Positions 1-8,545 are shown, numbered from the stretch's first letter. The stretch is DNA of 39,629 bases from a bacterium (GCA_024226235.1 JAAELW010000196.1:1-39629); one strand, 5' to 3'. Numbers and translations: made by a program. Notes: generated from the letters alone by a model not told the origin.

Positions 1-481
1 CGTCCATCAGCGTCCAGAGGAGCCGCTCGCGAGTGAAGACCTCCGCCGATGTCCCGCCCCGCGCCATCTCCCGCCACTTTTCCAGCAACATCCGTCGCTT
101 GGCATCGGCGCGCGCGTACGTGCCCACCAGCACCAGCCGATTCACCCGCTCCGGAAACGACAAGGCCAGCTCCTGGGCCGTCATCCCGCCGAGAAATGCA
201 CCCAGCACATGAGCCCTGCGAATCCCGAGCGCGTCGAGCAACTCCTCCAGATCCCGAGCCAGATCCGCCGTCGTAAACGCGCCGCCCGGATCCTCACTCT
301 CCCCGACTCCGCGATGGTCATACAGCACCAACCGATGCCGCTTCGAAAGCTCCGGCACCTGCAACGGATGCCATCCCCGGCAAGACCCCGCCAACCCCAT
401 GACCAACACGAGCGGCGGAGCCAACTCGGGCCCGACCAACTCGAAATACACCCCCCGCCCTGAAACCTCGATCAAACCCAT
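1..481 (-). CDS. alpha/beta hydrolase, N-terminal 160 residues (runs off the window)
   Basis: The reading frame opens with ATG at 479-481 and stays open to the window edge, so the C-terminal half is missing. The translation has the alpha/beta-hydrolase order: a beta strand ending in LVLVMGLAGS (oxyanion-hole region), the LYDHRGVGES turn, and a strand leading to the nucleophile elbow. The elbow reads GAFLGGM where family members have G-x-S-x-G, so the expected serine is Phe (codon TTT). This makes a non-catalytic homologue or an altered enzyme possible. The gene lies downstream of the MglA-like GTPase on the same strand, separated by a 224-bp gap that contains a large inverted repeat, so it probably has its own promoter. 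The fold assignment is firm; the substrate is unknown. Confidence 0.8.
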   Translation of the reverse strand, partial: MGLIEVSGRGVYFELVGPELAPPLVLVMGLAGSCRGWHPLQVPELSKRHRLVLYDHRGVGESEDPGGAFTTADLARDLEELLDALGIRRAHVLGAFLGGMTAQELALSFPERVNRLVLVGTYARADAKRRMLLEKWREMARGGTSAEVFTRERLLWTLMD

Positions 482-528
482 CGCAACAGCCTACCGCGAG
501 CGCACCCCTCCGCGCAGCCAACGAGCAA

Positions 529-678
529 GCGGCTAGAGGGCAGGGGCCCAGCGCCCAAATCAAGCGCAACAAGGCCCGAGAGTACGCGCCCAGCCATCAG
601 CGCAACGGCAGCCTCCGTGCGCGCGCGTTCGAGGGCCGCAGAGAGCCATTCGGCGCTGGGCCCCTGCCCTCTAGCCGC
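529..678. repeat. 27-bp perfect inverted repeat with 96-bp spacer
   Basis: Positions 529-555 and 652-678 are exact reverse complements over 27 bp; each arm contains the palindromic core GGGCCC. The element fills most of the gap between the MglA-like gene and the hydrolase gene. The spacer has no recognisable gene. A folded transcript would have a very stable stem, which could stop transcription after the MglA-like gene, but no T-tract follows. It could also be a short non-autonomous mobile element or a dispersed genomic repeat. Confidence 0.8.
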
Positions 679-705
679 GCCTCAAAAGCAACCCAGAGGC
701 CGCAG

Positions 706-1296
<591 letters not shown>

Positions 1297-1321
1297 GGGG
1301 CCTGCTCGAAGCTACGTGGAG

Positions 1322-1816
1322 CTACTCGGAAAAGAGGTTATCGATATCGTCGTCGGTGATCTCGGCAAAGGGTGACGTGCTGGTCCCCGTTGCCGCTTCA
1401 CTTTCGGCCTTCTTCTGGATGTCTTCGAAGATCTTGCCCATCTCGGTACCGGCCTTCTTGACCCGGAGTCGCACGAGGCCGAGTGAGCTGCGGTCGTCGA
1501 ATACGACCACGAGAATGATGCGGCCCCCGACCAGGGTGATATGCAGGTTGTCCCGTGCACCCTGATGGAAGTGGACCGGGAAGTCATCCTCGCCGATGAT
1601 CTTCGCGAGCCCGCCCGTGGCGGCGATGCTGCCTGCCGTGAGCGAGGCCAGGCTCGTGGTATCGATGCCGCGCACTTCGCCCGCTTCGGCGATCAGCTGG
1701 CCGTTCTTGTCGACCACGAAGATGCCCTTGGCGTTGGCGTCTCGCACCAGCCGCTGGATGACGGCGAGGATCTTCTTGAAATCCTCTTCGTACATCACGA
1801 GCTGTGTGTCCATCAT
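1322..1816 (-). CDS. mglB: roadblock/LC7-domain protein, MglB-like GTPase regulator
   Basis: The 164-residue protein has a roadblock/LC7 core from about residue 10 to 125, with GIFVVDKNGQLIAEAG followed by a serine- and alanine-rich helix and HITLVGGRIILVVVFDD. Roadblock proteins of this type dimerise and act as GAPs for MglA-like GTPases. The C-terminal 35 residues are acidic and low in complexity, ending DDDIDNLF. Two ATGs stand in tandem at 1811-1816; the first has AAGGA seven bases upstream and is preferred. The partner GTPase follows on the same strand after 25 bp. Confidence 0.88.
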   Translation of the reverse strand: MMDTQLVMYEEDFKKILAVIQRLVRDANAKGIFVVDKNGQLIAEAGEVRGIDTTSLASLTAGSIAATGGLAKIIGEDDFPVHFHQGARDNLHITLVGGRIILVVVFDDRSSLGLVRLRVKKAGTEMGKIFEDIQKKAESEAATGTSTSPFAEITDDDIDNLFSE

Positions 1817-1839
1817 CGTCCGATCCTTTGTCGGTTCTT

Positions 1840-1863
1840 CGGAATCCGGATTCGCGGATTCCG
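1840..1863. promoter_or_regulatory. 9-bp inverted repeat in the leader of the roadblock gene
   Basis: CGGAATCCG (1840-1848) and its reverse complement (1855-1863) flank a 6-bp spacer. It lies 24 bp upstream of the roadblock start codon on its coding strand, so it could be an operator or a leader hairpin. No promoter motif next to it is clear. Confidence 0.4.
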
Positions 1864-1931
1864 GCAGGAACCACCGTAACTAACCGGGTTTGAAGAACTC
1901 TTTCGAGCCACGTTACCCCCGTCCGGATTGT

Positions 1932-1946
1932 CGGGCAAGCTGCCCG
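1932..1946 (-). terminator. possible hairpin after recR
   Basis: CGGGCA and TGCCCG form a 6-bp stem with a 3-base loop about 80 bp past the recR stop. No T-run follows, so termination here is only a possibility. The 211-bp gap between recR and the roadblock gene otherwise shows no gene. Confidence 0.3.
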
Positions 1947-2027
1947 GCCGCTCCTCCGATCGGACGACAAGGCGGCGGGCTTTAGCCCTCTCCGAGCGAC
2001 CCTCTGCTGCCTCCTGACGGATTTGCA

Positions 2028-2627
2028 TCATTCCAATACCTGTCGGTTCTGGATGGAACGCCCCACTGTCACGTGGTCGGCGTATTCGAGATCACCGCCC
2101 ATCGGCATACCGTAGGCGATCCGGCTGATGCGCACGTCCAAGGAGCGCATGCGCTCGGCCAGGTAGGCCGCGGTGGCGTCACCCTCTGCGTTCGGGTTCG
2201 TGGCCAGCACGATCTCGCCAACCCCGCCAGCTCGCACCCGCTCTTCGAGTTCGGCAATCCGCAGCTCCTCCGGTCCGACTCCATCGATGGGCGAGAGCGC
2301 GCCACCCAGCACGTGGTAGACGCCGTGGAAGCTCCCGCTCCGTTCGATCGCAGCTCGATCGGCCGGCTCCTCGATCACACAGATCTGTCCCCGATCGCGG
2401 GCGTCGCTGGCGCAGATGCTGCAAGGCGAGACCTCGGTGAGATCGAAGCAATGCTCGCACAGCACGATCTCCTGCTTGACCCGGCGGATCGCTTCGGCGA
2501 GCTCGATGACCAGAGTCTCGGGAGCGGAGAGCATGAAGAACGCGAGCCGCGTCGCGGATTTCTCGCCAATGCCCGGCAGCCGGCGCAGCGCGCCGATCAG
2601 CCGTTCGATCGGGGGCGGCGTCTTCAA
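2028..2627 (-). CDS. recR: recombination mediator protein RecR
   Basis: The 199-residue protein is full length for RecR. It has the N-terminal helix-hairpin-helix (RRLPGIGEKSATRLAF), a four-cysteine zinc site at C57, C60, C69 and C72, and a Toprim domain with CVIEEPAD near 83-90 and ATNPNAEGD near 142-150. RecR works with RecF/RecO to load RecA on gapped DNA. The start is TTG at 2625-2627, overlapping the ybaB stop as TTGA, and begins the family-typical MKTPPPIERL. The order dnaX-ybaB-recR is widely conserved. Confidence 0.97.
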   Translation of the reverse strand: MKTPPPIERLIGALRRLPGIGEKSATRLAFFMLSAPETLVIELAEAIRRVKQEIVLCEHCFDLTEVSPCSICASDARDRGQICVIEEPADRAAIERSGSFHGVYHVLGGALSPIDGVGPEELRIAELEERVRAGGVGEIVLATNPNAEGDATAAYLAERMRSLDVRISRIAYGMPMGGDLEYADHVTVGRSIQNRQVLE

Positions 2628-2971
2628 GCGCTGCCTGCTCCGGGTCCGCCCATTCCGGGAATCCCCGCCAGGCCTGCGAGCCCTGCGGCCTTCTGCATCT
2701 CCTCCTGGACCATGCGCTGCGCTGCGGCGAGGGCAGCGTTGATGGCCGCCGCGACCAGGTCCTGGAGCATTTCACGGTCGCCGTCCGCGATCAGGCCGGG
2801 TTCGACATTCAGCTCCTGGACCCGCAGGTCGCCGCTGACCACCGCAGTGACCATCCCCCCGCCGGCTTGCGCGGAGACCGTTCGCCTGGCCAACTCCTGC
2901 TGGAGGCCAGCCAGCTTGGTCTGCATTTCCTGGGCCTTTGCGAGCAGATCGCCCAGGTCTTCTTGGTTCAT
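2624..2971 (-). CDS. ybaB: YbaB/EbfC family nucleoid-associated protein
   Basis: The 115-residue protein starts MNQEDLGDLLAKAQEMQ and shows the family pattern: a long N-terminal helix, then a short beta hairpin (VSGDLRVQELNVEP) and a C-terminal helix with AAINAALAAAQRMVQEEM. YbaB dimers bind DNA without strong sequence preference and lie between dnaX and recR in many bacteria, as here. An in-frame extension upstream is open to 3082 but would overlap the dnaX end; the ATG at 2971 has GAGG upstream and fits the family length. The C-terminal tail is rich in glycine and alanine. Confidence 0.95.
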   Translation of the reverse strand: MNQEDLGDLLAKAQEMQTKLAGLQQELARRTVSAQAGGGMVTAVVSGDLRVQELNVEPGLIADGDREMLQDLVAAAINAALAAAQRMVQEEMQKAAGLAGLAGIPGMGGPGAGSA

Positions 2972-3005
2972 CGGTTCGTCCTCGAAGCGTGCCGGGAGGC
3001 AGGCC

Positions 3006-4829
3006 TCATACGGCGTCCGGCGACGCGTCGCCGGAGGGTTTGATTTCCAGGATCTCCGCTCCGAGTATGTCGAGCGCGTCATTCACGGCCGGGTGGTTGA
3101 GCGCTTCCTGGCGCTTGCGGCGACCCTCGGGAGTCTGCTCCGAGTTGCTCGCCGGTCGGCCCCCCGGTGCGGAAGCCCCAGCTTCCTCCGTCTGGAGTTC
3201 GACCGCGACCGCGCTGCCGAAGAAGCTCTCGCAGACGGCGGCCAACTCGCCTACCCGGGCCTGCAGGCGCCGAGCGGCGATCCCCGACGGAAGCTGGATG
3301 CGCACCCGCGTATCACTGCGCTCGAGGAGCGAGCCACCCTCGAGGGCAGCGAACAGGCCGCGGTTCGCCTCCTGGGCGAACGCACGCAGCCGGTCGAAGA
3401 CCAGCGGGAGCGGCGTATCCTGGCTCGCTGCGTCGCTTGCGGGCGCGTCTTGGCTCGTTGCAGTGCTTGCGGGCGCGTCTTGGTTCGTTGCGGTGTTTGC
3501 GGAGGAGGGCACCTCAGGAGCCATCCTCTGCGCGGGCTCCGGCTCGGGCTCTGGGGGTGGTTCCGGCGGTGCCGCCTCGGCCTCGGGGGCTCTGGGTCGC
3601 GGTGTGGATTCCGAGCCTGCACTCGAAGTGCTCTGTCGGCCACCTCCGGGCGTTCCCCCGCCTCCGGCTCCCCCACTGCCCTCGCCGCGAAGCCGTCGCT
3701 CCAGCGCACCGATGCGCGCCAGCAACTGCTCGACCTGGTCGCCTGAGGGAAGCCCAGCGAGCCGGACCAGCGCCACCTCGAGCACCGAAAACGGGTCCGG
3801 CGCCCAGGCCAGATCCTCTTGCTCCTTGAGCAGTGCGCGGAACATGCGCCGCAGGCGGGCCTCCTGGGTCTGGCCGGACAGCTTGCGGAGTGCGTCGACC
3901 TCGGCATCGGCGGCCTCGACCAGCCCGGCCTCGGGAGCGACCCGGAGGACCACGAGATCCCGCAGCAGGCCTAGCAATTCACCGCCCAGGCGTTTGGCGT
4001 CGACGCCGCTCTCCCAGGCATGTCGGCAAGCGACGAGCGCAGCGGCCGCGTCGCCCTCGATGCAGCCGGTGACGATCGCCAGCAGCACGCTGCGATCGAT
4101 CAGATCGAGCACCTCGGCGACCCGCTCATCGTCGACCTTCTCGCCGCCGAACGCGATCAGCTGATCGAGGAGGGTCAGGGAATCGCGCATCGAGCCGTCC
4201 CCGGCACGGGCGACCGCGAGCAGGCTCATCTCCGAGACGTGGAGACCCTCGGTCTGCGCGATGCGGCCGAGACTCTCCGCCACCTCAGCCGTGGCGATGC
4301 GACGCAGGTCGTAGCGCTGACAGCGCGAGACGACCGTGAACGGGAGCTTCTCCGGGTTGGTGGTGCAGAAGATGAACAGGCTCTCGGGCGGAGGCTCCTC
4401 GAGTGTCTTCAGCAGCGCGTTGAAGGCCGGCGTCGAGAGCATGTGGACCTCGTCCACGATGAAGATCCGGTGCTTGCCCGGTGCTGCGGCGTAGCGGATC
4501 GACTCGATGATCTCGCGGACGTCATCCACGCTGGTGCGGCTGGCCGCGTCGATCTCCTGCACGTCGACCGACGATCCGGCCTGGATTTCCAGGCCGCAGC
4601 GGTCCTCCGGATCCGGCGTGTCCGTCGGTCCACCCTCTGCATTCAGGCAGCCGGCGAAGATGCGCGCGAGCGTCGTCTTGCCCGTGCCGCGCGGACCGGT
4701 GAGGAGGATCGCATGCGGAATCCGGCCGGAGCGGATCGCATTGCGCAGCGGGGTCGTGACGTGATCTTGCCCGATGACGTCGTCGAATCCCCGGGGACGA
4801 TACTTCCGAGCCAGGACCTGATAGGACAC
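3006..4829 (-). CDS. dnaX: DNA polymerase III subunit gamma/tau
   Basis: The protein (607 residues from GTG 4829) is a clamp-loader ATPase. It begins with the family N-terminus SYQVLARKYRPRGFDDVIGQ, has Walker A GPRGTGKTT, Walker B IFIVDEVHML, sensor 1 TTNPEKLP and the arginine-finger context VSRCQRYDLRR. Another in-frame GTG lies at 4871, but it almost touches the SRP RNA 3' end, so the later GTG, preceded by GGAGG, is chosen. The zinc module after Walker A is degraded: where relatives have C...CGxCxxC, this one reads LNAEGGPTDTPDPEDRC, keeping at most two cysteines. A proline- and glycine-rich linker with a 10-residue repeat precedes the tau-like C-terminal domain. No slippery heptamer for a gamma product was seen. 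Confidence 0.95.
   Translation of the reverse strand: MSYQVLARKYRPRGFDDVIGQDHVTTPLRNAIRSGRIPHAILLTGPRGTGKTTLARIFAGCLNAEGGPTDTPDPEDRCGLEIQAGSSVDVQEIDAASRTSVDDVREIIESIRYAAAPGKHRIFIVDEVHMLSTPAFNALLKTLEEPPPESLFIFCTTNPEKLPFTVVSRCQRYDLRRIATAEVAESLGRIAQTEGLHVSEMSLLAVARAGDGSMRDSLTLLDQLIAFGGEKVDDERVAEVLDLIDRSVLLAIVTGCIEGDAAAALVACRHAWESGVDAKRLGGELLGLLRDLVVLRVAPEAGLVEAADAEVDALRKLSGQTQEARLRRMFRALLKEQEDLAWAPDPFSVLEVALVRLAGLPSGDQVEQLLARIGALERRLRGEGSGGAGGGGTPGGGRQSTSSAGSESTPRPRAPEAEAAPPEPPPEPEPEPAQRMAPEVPSSANTATNQDAPASTATSQDAPASDAASQDTPLPLVFDRLRAFAQEANRGLFAALEGGSLLERSDTRVRIQLPSGIAARRLQARVGELAAVCESFFGSAVAVELQTEEAGASAPGGRPASNSEQTPEGRRKRQEALNHPAVNDALDILGAEILEIKPSGDASPDAV
3421..3502. repeat. 30-bp tandem repeat inside dnaX
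   Basis: Two near-identical 30-bp units (3421-3450 and 3451-3480) and a diverged partial third encode a repeated decapeptide around SQDAPAS in the linker between the ATPase part and the C-terminal domain. It is in frame and probably varies in copy number between strains. Confidence 0.8.
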
Positions 4830-4875
4830 GTGGGGGGAGGGCCTCCGCGCCAGTTGGCGTTCGTCTTGCACCGCA

Positions 4876-4997
4876 GAGAAGGAAGATCGCAGGGCACCCC
4901 CAACCGCAACCGGCGTCTTGCTGCCGCTGCTTCCTTCCGGACCTGACGGGGTTCACAGGGCACCGAGCTCGGCCGGGACCCTGCGATCATCCTTCTC
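4876..4997 (-). ncRNA. ffs: signal recognition particle RNA, small bacterial type
   Basis: The minus strand carries the conserved SRP apical sequence CAGGTCCGGAAGGAAGCAGC (complement of 4924-4943), the Ffh-binding region. The ends pair: 4979-4997 and 4876-4894 form a 19-bp helix with a single mismatch, which defines an RNA of about 110-122 nt. It sits directly upstream of dnaX on the same strand, a common bacterial location. The exact ends are inferred from the helix. Confidence 0.93.
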
Positions 4998-5039
4998 CGC
5001 GGAGGCGTTACAGAGTAGCGGGGGGTACGGTCCTGCCCC

Positions 5040-5771
5040 ATGGCTCTCGTAGATCGGGTTCTCGCAGCCGAACGGCGTCTCATTCAGGACCTCGCGCCGA
5101 TCCGCTTCGGGGCTCCGGTGACCCACGTCTACAACCCGCTGGTCTATGCGGCCAGGCCCCACAGGGCCTATCTGCGGCGATTTGCCGCGGCACCGAAGCG
5201 CGTCGTCTACCTGGGGATGAACCCGGGCCCCTATGGGATGGCCCAGACCGGCGTGCCCTTCGGCGAGATCGGTCTGGTGCGGGATTGGATGGGGATCGAC
5301 GGGCGGGTGGATCGCCCGGTTCCCGAGCACCCAAGGCGACCCATCGAGGGCTTTGCGTGCCCTCGCAGCGAGGTGAGCGGCGCCCGGCTGTGGGGCGCCA
5401 TCGCCGAGCACTACCCCGCCCCGGAAGACTTCTTCCGGACCGCGTTCCTCGCCAATTACTGCCCGCTCGTGTTCATGGAAGAGAGTGGAAAGAACCGCAC
5501 CCCGGACAAGCTGCCGGCCACCGAGCGCGAGCCCGTCTACGCCGCCTGCGACCGCCACCTGCGCCGCCTGGTCGAGCTGCTCGAGCCCGAGTGGGTGATC
5601 GGCATCGGGAAATTCGCCGAAGCCCGAGCCCACCAAGCCCTGACCAACCCCCACATCAAGATCGCAACCATCCTCCACCCCAGCCCCGCCAGCCCCGCCG
5701 CCAACCGCGGCTGGGCCCCCCAAGCCCGCCAACAACTCACCAATCTCGGCATCTGCCAACCAAAGTGTTAA
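5040..5771 (+). CDS. single-strand-selective uracil-DNA glycosylase, SMUG1 type
   Basis: The 243-residue protein has the SMUG1 signature: GMNPGPYGMAQTGVPFGE at 59-76, the active-site loop with Asn61, and HPSPASPAANRGW from residue 213, which supplies the catalytic histidine and intercalation loop. SMUG1 removes uracil and some oxidised pyrimidines in base-excision repair. Bacterial forms are scattered in Proteobacteria, Geobacter among them. The gene diverges from the SRP RNA with about 40 bp between, so the two promoters overlap. The distal 200 bp are cytosine-rich at third positions, like other genes here. Confidence 0.92.
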   Translation: MALVDRVLAAERRLIQDLAPIRFGAPVTHVYNPLVYAARPHRAYLRRFAAAPKRVVYLGMNPGPYGMAQTGVPFGEIGLVRDWMGIDGRVDRPVPEHPRRPIEGFACPRSEVSGARLWGAIAEHYPAPEDFFRTAFLANYCPLVFMEESGKNRTPDKLPATEREPVYAACDRHLRRLVELLEPEWVIGIGKFAEARAHQALTNPHIKIATILHPSPASPAANRGWAPQARQQLTNLGICQPKC

Positions 5772-5807
5772 GCAAGGGGCCGGTTCCATCTGTTAAGTTG
5801 TCGCTCC

Positions 5808-6335
5808 ATGAAGCACGAACACACTTTCACGCGACGACGATTCATTCACACGACTGGCGCGGGCATGCTGCTCGCAGGTCTCGCTCCGGCATCGCTGCTG
5901 CGGGCGGATGCCGGGCCGCTCGGCGATGCCCATCGCAAGGCTATCGCCGAGAGTCCTCTGGCGTACGTCTCGCCACTCCGCAGCGATGGCGCTGAGAGCA
6001 CCTGCCATGGTGAGGTGTGGTTCGTTCCGGATGGAGACGATCTGTTGGTCGTGACTGCGGTCGATCGCTGGAAGGCCGTCGCGATCCAGAAGGGCCTGTC
6101 TCGCGCACGAATCTGGGTCGGCAATCACGGCGTATGGACGACCTCCGATGGCGCGTACAAGACCTCGCCTACTTTCGAGGCGACGGCACGCGTGGATGGG
6201 GACGCCCATGCCCACGCCCTCGAGAAGTTCGGGGCGAAGTACCCGGCCGAGTGGGCGAAGTGGGGCCCGCGTTTCGAAGAGGGATTGTCCAGCGGAAAGC
6301 GGGTGCTGCTTCGCTACACGCCGGCGGGCGCATAG
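5808..6335 (+). CDS. Tat-exported pyridoxamine-phosphate-oxidase-like split-barrel protein
   Basis: The 175-residue protein starts with a twin-arginine signal (TRRRFIHTTGAGMLLAG, then APASLLRA). The mature part resembles PNPOx-like FMN-binding split barrels: HGEVWFVPDGDDLLVVTAVD and WKAVAIQKGLSRARIWVG are the strand-turn-strand pattern of the barrel. Such proteins bind FMN, F420 or heme. Tat export would fit a cofactor loaded in the cytoplasm. The cofactor and reaction cannot be read from the sequence. Two TGTTAAG copies stand just upstream (around 5766 and 5791). Confidence 0.7.
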   Translation: MKHEHTFTRRRFIHTTGAGMLLAGLAPASLLRADAGPLGDAHRKAIAESPLAYVSPLRSDGAESTCHGEVWFVPDGDDLLVVTAVDRWKAVAIQKGLSRARIWVGNHGVWTTSDGAYKTSPTFEATARVDGDAHAHALEKFGAKYPAEWAKWGPRFEEGLSSGKRVLLRYTPAGA

Positions 6336-6443
6336 CCTCGCCGGTTCGAGCCACGTGACGGTGGCGATCGCAGAGCCGCTGGGGCACGGGGCCGAGCCCG
6401 CGGACGGCCCCGCTACCGTTCGCTAGCCTCCAGCCCTTCGAGC

Positions 6444-6535
6444 GGAGAGGTGGCGGAGCCCGGTTGAACGTGCCTGACTCGAAATCAGGTGAAGGTGCAA
6501 GCCTTCCGTGGGTTCGAATCCCACCCTCTCCGCCA
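6444..6535 (+). tRNA. tRNA-Ser(CGA)
   Basis: The 92-nt sequence folds as a class II tRNA: acceptor GGAGAGG/CCTCTCC, anticodon stem CCTGA/TCAGG around loop CTCGAAA (anticodon CGA, reading UCG), a long variable arm and T-arm GGGTTCGAATCCC. The CCA end is encoded. Accessory DNA begins right after its 3' end. Confidence 0.97.
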
Positions 6536-6603
6536 AACTGCCAAATTCACTGCAGTTTCGGCGTATTCCGCCACATCTCGTTGCACTCCCGATACAGGCC
6601 ATC

Positions 6604-6905
6604 TCACAAATGCCTCAAGAGGATGCAGATGCATCCGAGTCGGACGAAGCCGATGAAGTTCTCAGCAGGGTACTCGTAACGGGTGACCAAGCGGCGGAAG
6701 TTCTGAAGCCACGCGAACAGGCGCTCGATCTTCCAGCGCCGCAGCGGTCGGCGTTCTGGGTCTTCATTCGGCGGGTCGGTAGGTGGGCGAAATCATCTCC
6801 ACCCCTCGTTCCTCCAAAAGGCGCTGATCGGGTCCGTCGCTGTCGTACGCCTTGTCGCCGATCAGCCGCACTAGGCCGTGTTCGAGGAAGCCGCTGCCGA
6901 GTTAC
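6604..6905 (-). mobile_element. IS5-family transposase remnant, C-terminal part, frameshifted
   Basis: Reading the minus strand, one frame gives VRLIGDKAYDSDGPDQRLLE and [11 protein letters not shown] then a stop; the next frame continues [19 protein letters not shown] and [20 protein letters not shown] to a TGA at 6604-6606. These are the C-terminal catalytic regions of IS5-group DDE transposases (second catalytic Asp in DKAYDSD, Glu in KIERLF). The N-terminal half is absent and a frameshift splits what remains, so it is inactive. No terminal inverted repeats were found. It is 68 bp past the tRNA-Ser gene and ends at the stop codon of the next gene. Confidence 0.88.
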
Positions 6906-7520
6906 TCACGGGGGTGCCTCGCCAACCATAAAGTTCCGATCTGAAAGCTCGATGATCGCCCGCACCATATCTGACAACAGCCGCCCTGCTGATTTCGCGG
7001 CCGTCAGGGTGTATAGCCCTGAGATCAGAGTGTTCGCGGGCGTTCGGCGCTTCGAGAAGAAGGTGCGCTCAGCCCGCAGGCCGCTGCCGGTGGTCGCGAC
7101 CAAACTCACCTGGAGGTCACACTCCATGCGATTGACCCATCCAATTAGCGGCTCTACGACGAACCTCTCCAATGTTCCCTCGATTCGCAGCGTATGAAGG
7201 GACGGTCCCGAGGATTCCGGCGGCACTTGGAATCCAACCCTGCTGAGTTCTTCGGCAAGTTCCGTGGCTATCCACTCGGACGGCTCCCGCTCCTTGCAGA
7301 CCACGTCGCCACCGGCCTTGAATCCCTTCCTGATTCCACATCGCTGCGGATGGGAACGTTCATCGACGAAAGGTATGGTAACGATAACAGGTCGGTTGCT
7401 TCCGCCCGCGAGTGGCGTTTTAGTTGATACATCCGGCAGGTTCATGCGGGCAGGGCCAGCAGCTCCGACGCAAAGAAGCGGAATCACCAGACAAAAGACG
7501 ATTCGATCTCCCAGCTTCAA
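6906..7520 (-). CDS. exported protein, YajG-like in appearance
   Basis: The 204-residue protein has an N-terminal hydrophobic signal (IVFCLVIPLLCVGAAG) and a mature part with VTIPFVDERSHPQRCG, KAGGDVVCKE and WIATELAEELSRVGFQV. This layout, with a conserved opening strand then a helix that starts an ELxxxGFxV pattern, recalls YajG-like lipoproteins, but no good lipobox is visible. The start codon is TTG, overlapping the stop of the upstream small gene as TTGA. The gene ends exactly where the transposase remnant begins, so its natural 3' end may have been changed by insertion. Function unknown. Confidence 0.6.
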   Translation of the reverse strand: MKLGDRIVFCLVIPLLCVGAAGPARMNLPDVSTKTPLAGGSNRPVIVTIPFVDERSHPQRCGIRKGFKAGGDVVCKEREPSEWIATELAEELSRVGFQVPPESSGPSLHTLRIEGTLERFVVEPLIGWVNRMECDLQVSLVATTGSGLRAERTFFSKRRTPANTLISGLYTLTAAKSAGRLLSDMVRAIIELSDRNFMVGEAPP

Positions 7521-7675
7521 TCGGTGGTCCCTTCCTTTGGATGCGGTTCGCTCACAATCCGCCAGTCAGAGTCATGGGCAGCGGCAGCTTCCTCGGGAGT
7601 GACGAGCAAGACCCGGTTCGCGGCGCACGCAAGCCCGCCTATCACGATGGCCAGAATCAGCACGGCAGGCCGCAT
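7517..7675 (-). CDS. small exported protein, 52 residues
   Basis: The protein starts MRPAVLILAIVIGGLACAAN, a short signal sequence with a cysteine at 17 in a weak lipobox, followed by about 33 polar residues. The ATG at 7675 has a strong GGGAGG six bases upstream, better than most genes here, which supports the call. It is translationally coupled to the next gene by a TTGA overlap. No known family recognised. Confidence 0.6.
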   Translation of the reverse strand: MRPAVLILAIVIGGLACAANRVLLVTPEEAAAAHDSDWRIVSEPHPKEGTTD

Positions 7676-8389
7676 TGCTCGCCTCCCAGGGGTCGAATTT
7701 GAATGAATTCTGCCTGATCCCGCATCTGACTTCAATGACAGATCGCGCGAAGCCCGCATGGACGGACTGCGCATTGGACTCACCGAGGTGTTCAGCGACG
7801 GCCTTCGCTTTCCAGTCGTCATCGCTGTGGTTCACGCTTACTCACTAACGAACATGATGCGAAGCCCGTGTTCCGGCGAACGTGCTATCAGCGGTCCGCA
7901 TGAGCCTGACTCCTCTGCTGGTCCTGTCTGGTCGATGCAGTCCAATCTGAAGTCTGCTCCCCAGCTATCGGAAGAGTCAGAATTGTGGCTTGGTGAACGG
8001 GTTAGCGGGGCGAGCAAGGGAGAAGTAGGGGGTCAAATTGGCAAGCGCCGGATGTAGTAGTGGTTCAGGTTGTCGCCGGCGTTGGGTTCCGGAAACCCGC
8101 TTGGGGCCAGCCGGGGGCCGGAATGCGCAGTGCGTCAACCGAGAAATTGCAACTACTTACGCTCGTATCGCTCGGGTTCGAGTCCCGTTGGGCCCTGACG
8201 CCGACTCCTCCAACTGGACCAATACGCCTTCTCCCGGAAGCGCCGTTTGCTCGATTGAGCACCGTTGGGGCAGGAGAACGGCAATGGTCCGGCCCTGCTC
8301 AGGCATGCCTCGACGTCGGCAACCCCGAGCCCGTAGCCCTCGGTCGGGCAGCGGGTGAGGGCGTCGACCCCTTGGCCCGGTACCCGGCC
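7676..8389. other. gene-poor stretch in the accessory segment after tRNA-Ser
   Basis: No convincing gene is present in these 714 bases. A T-arm-like sequence, CGGGTTCGAGTCCCG, occurs at 8173-8187, but no matching acceptor or anticodon arms surround it. Base composition is less GC-biased at third positions than in the flanking genes. Confidence 0.55.
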
Positions 8390-8545
8390 GCCGCCTACGC
8401 CCGGGGCGTGTTCGGCGTGCCCTCCTTCATCTTCGGGGAAGAATTCCGGTTTGGGCCGATTGCATGGAGCTACTCTCTATGCGTCAGTGACACAGAGGTC
8501 GTCGAGCGCCTGGCCTTCGGCGCTACCGAATTGGCGAGGAACTAG
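8390..8545 (+). pseudogene. remnant of a DsbA-like/2-hydroxychromene-2-carboxylate-isomerase-type gene
   Basis: The reading frame here contains YARGVFGVPSFIFGEEFRFG, close to the cis-proline segment (GVFGVPTF) of DsbA-like and HCCA-isomerase thioredoxin-fold proteins. Upstream no matching N-terminal domain is found in any frame, and the downstream 25 residues do not resemble the family. It ends two bases before the next gene start. It is best read as a decayed C-terminal fragment; a short expressed product is possible. Confidence 0.4.

Noticed and set aside
2073-4164. Long plus-strand open frames across recR and dnaX
   Set aside because: They are antisense shadows of GC-rich genes; the minus-strand proteins are well-known families.
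8173-8187. T-arm-like CGGGTTCGAGTCCCG as part of a tRNA
   Set aside because: No anticodon arm, D-arm or matching acceptor sequence in the right place on either side.
8060-8545. Long plus-strand open frame as a complete gene of 161 residues
   Set aside because: Only the C-terminal segment from about 8390 resembles a known fold; the first two thirds has no family resemblance or ribosome-binding site.
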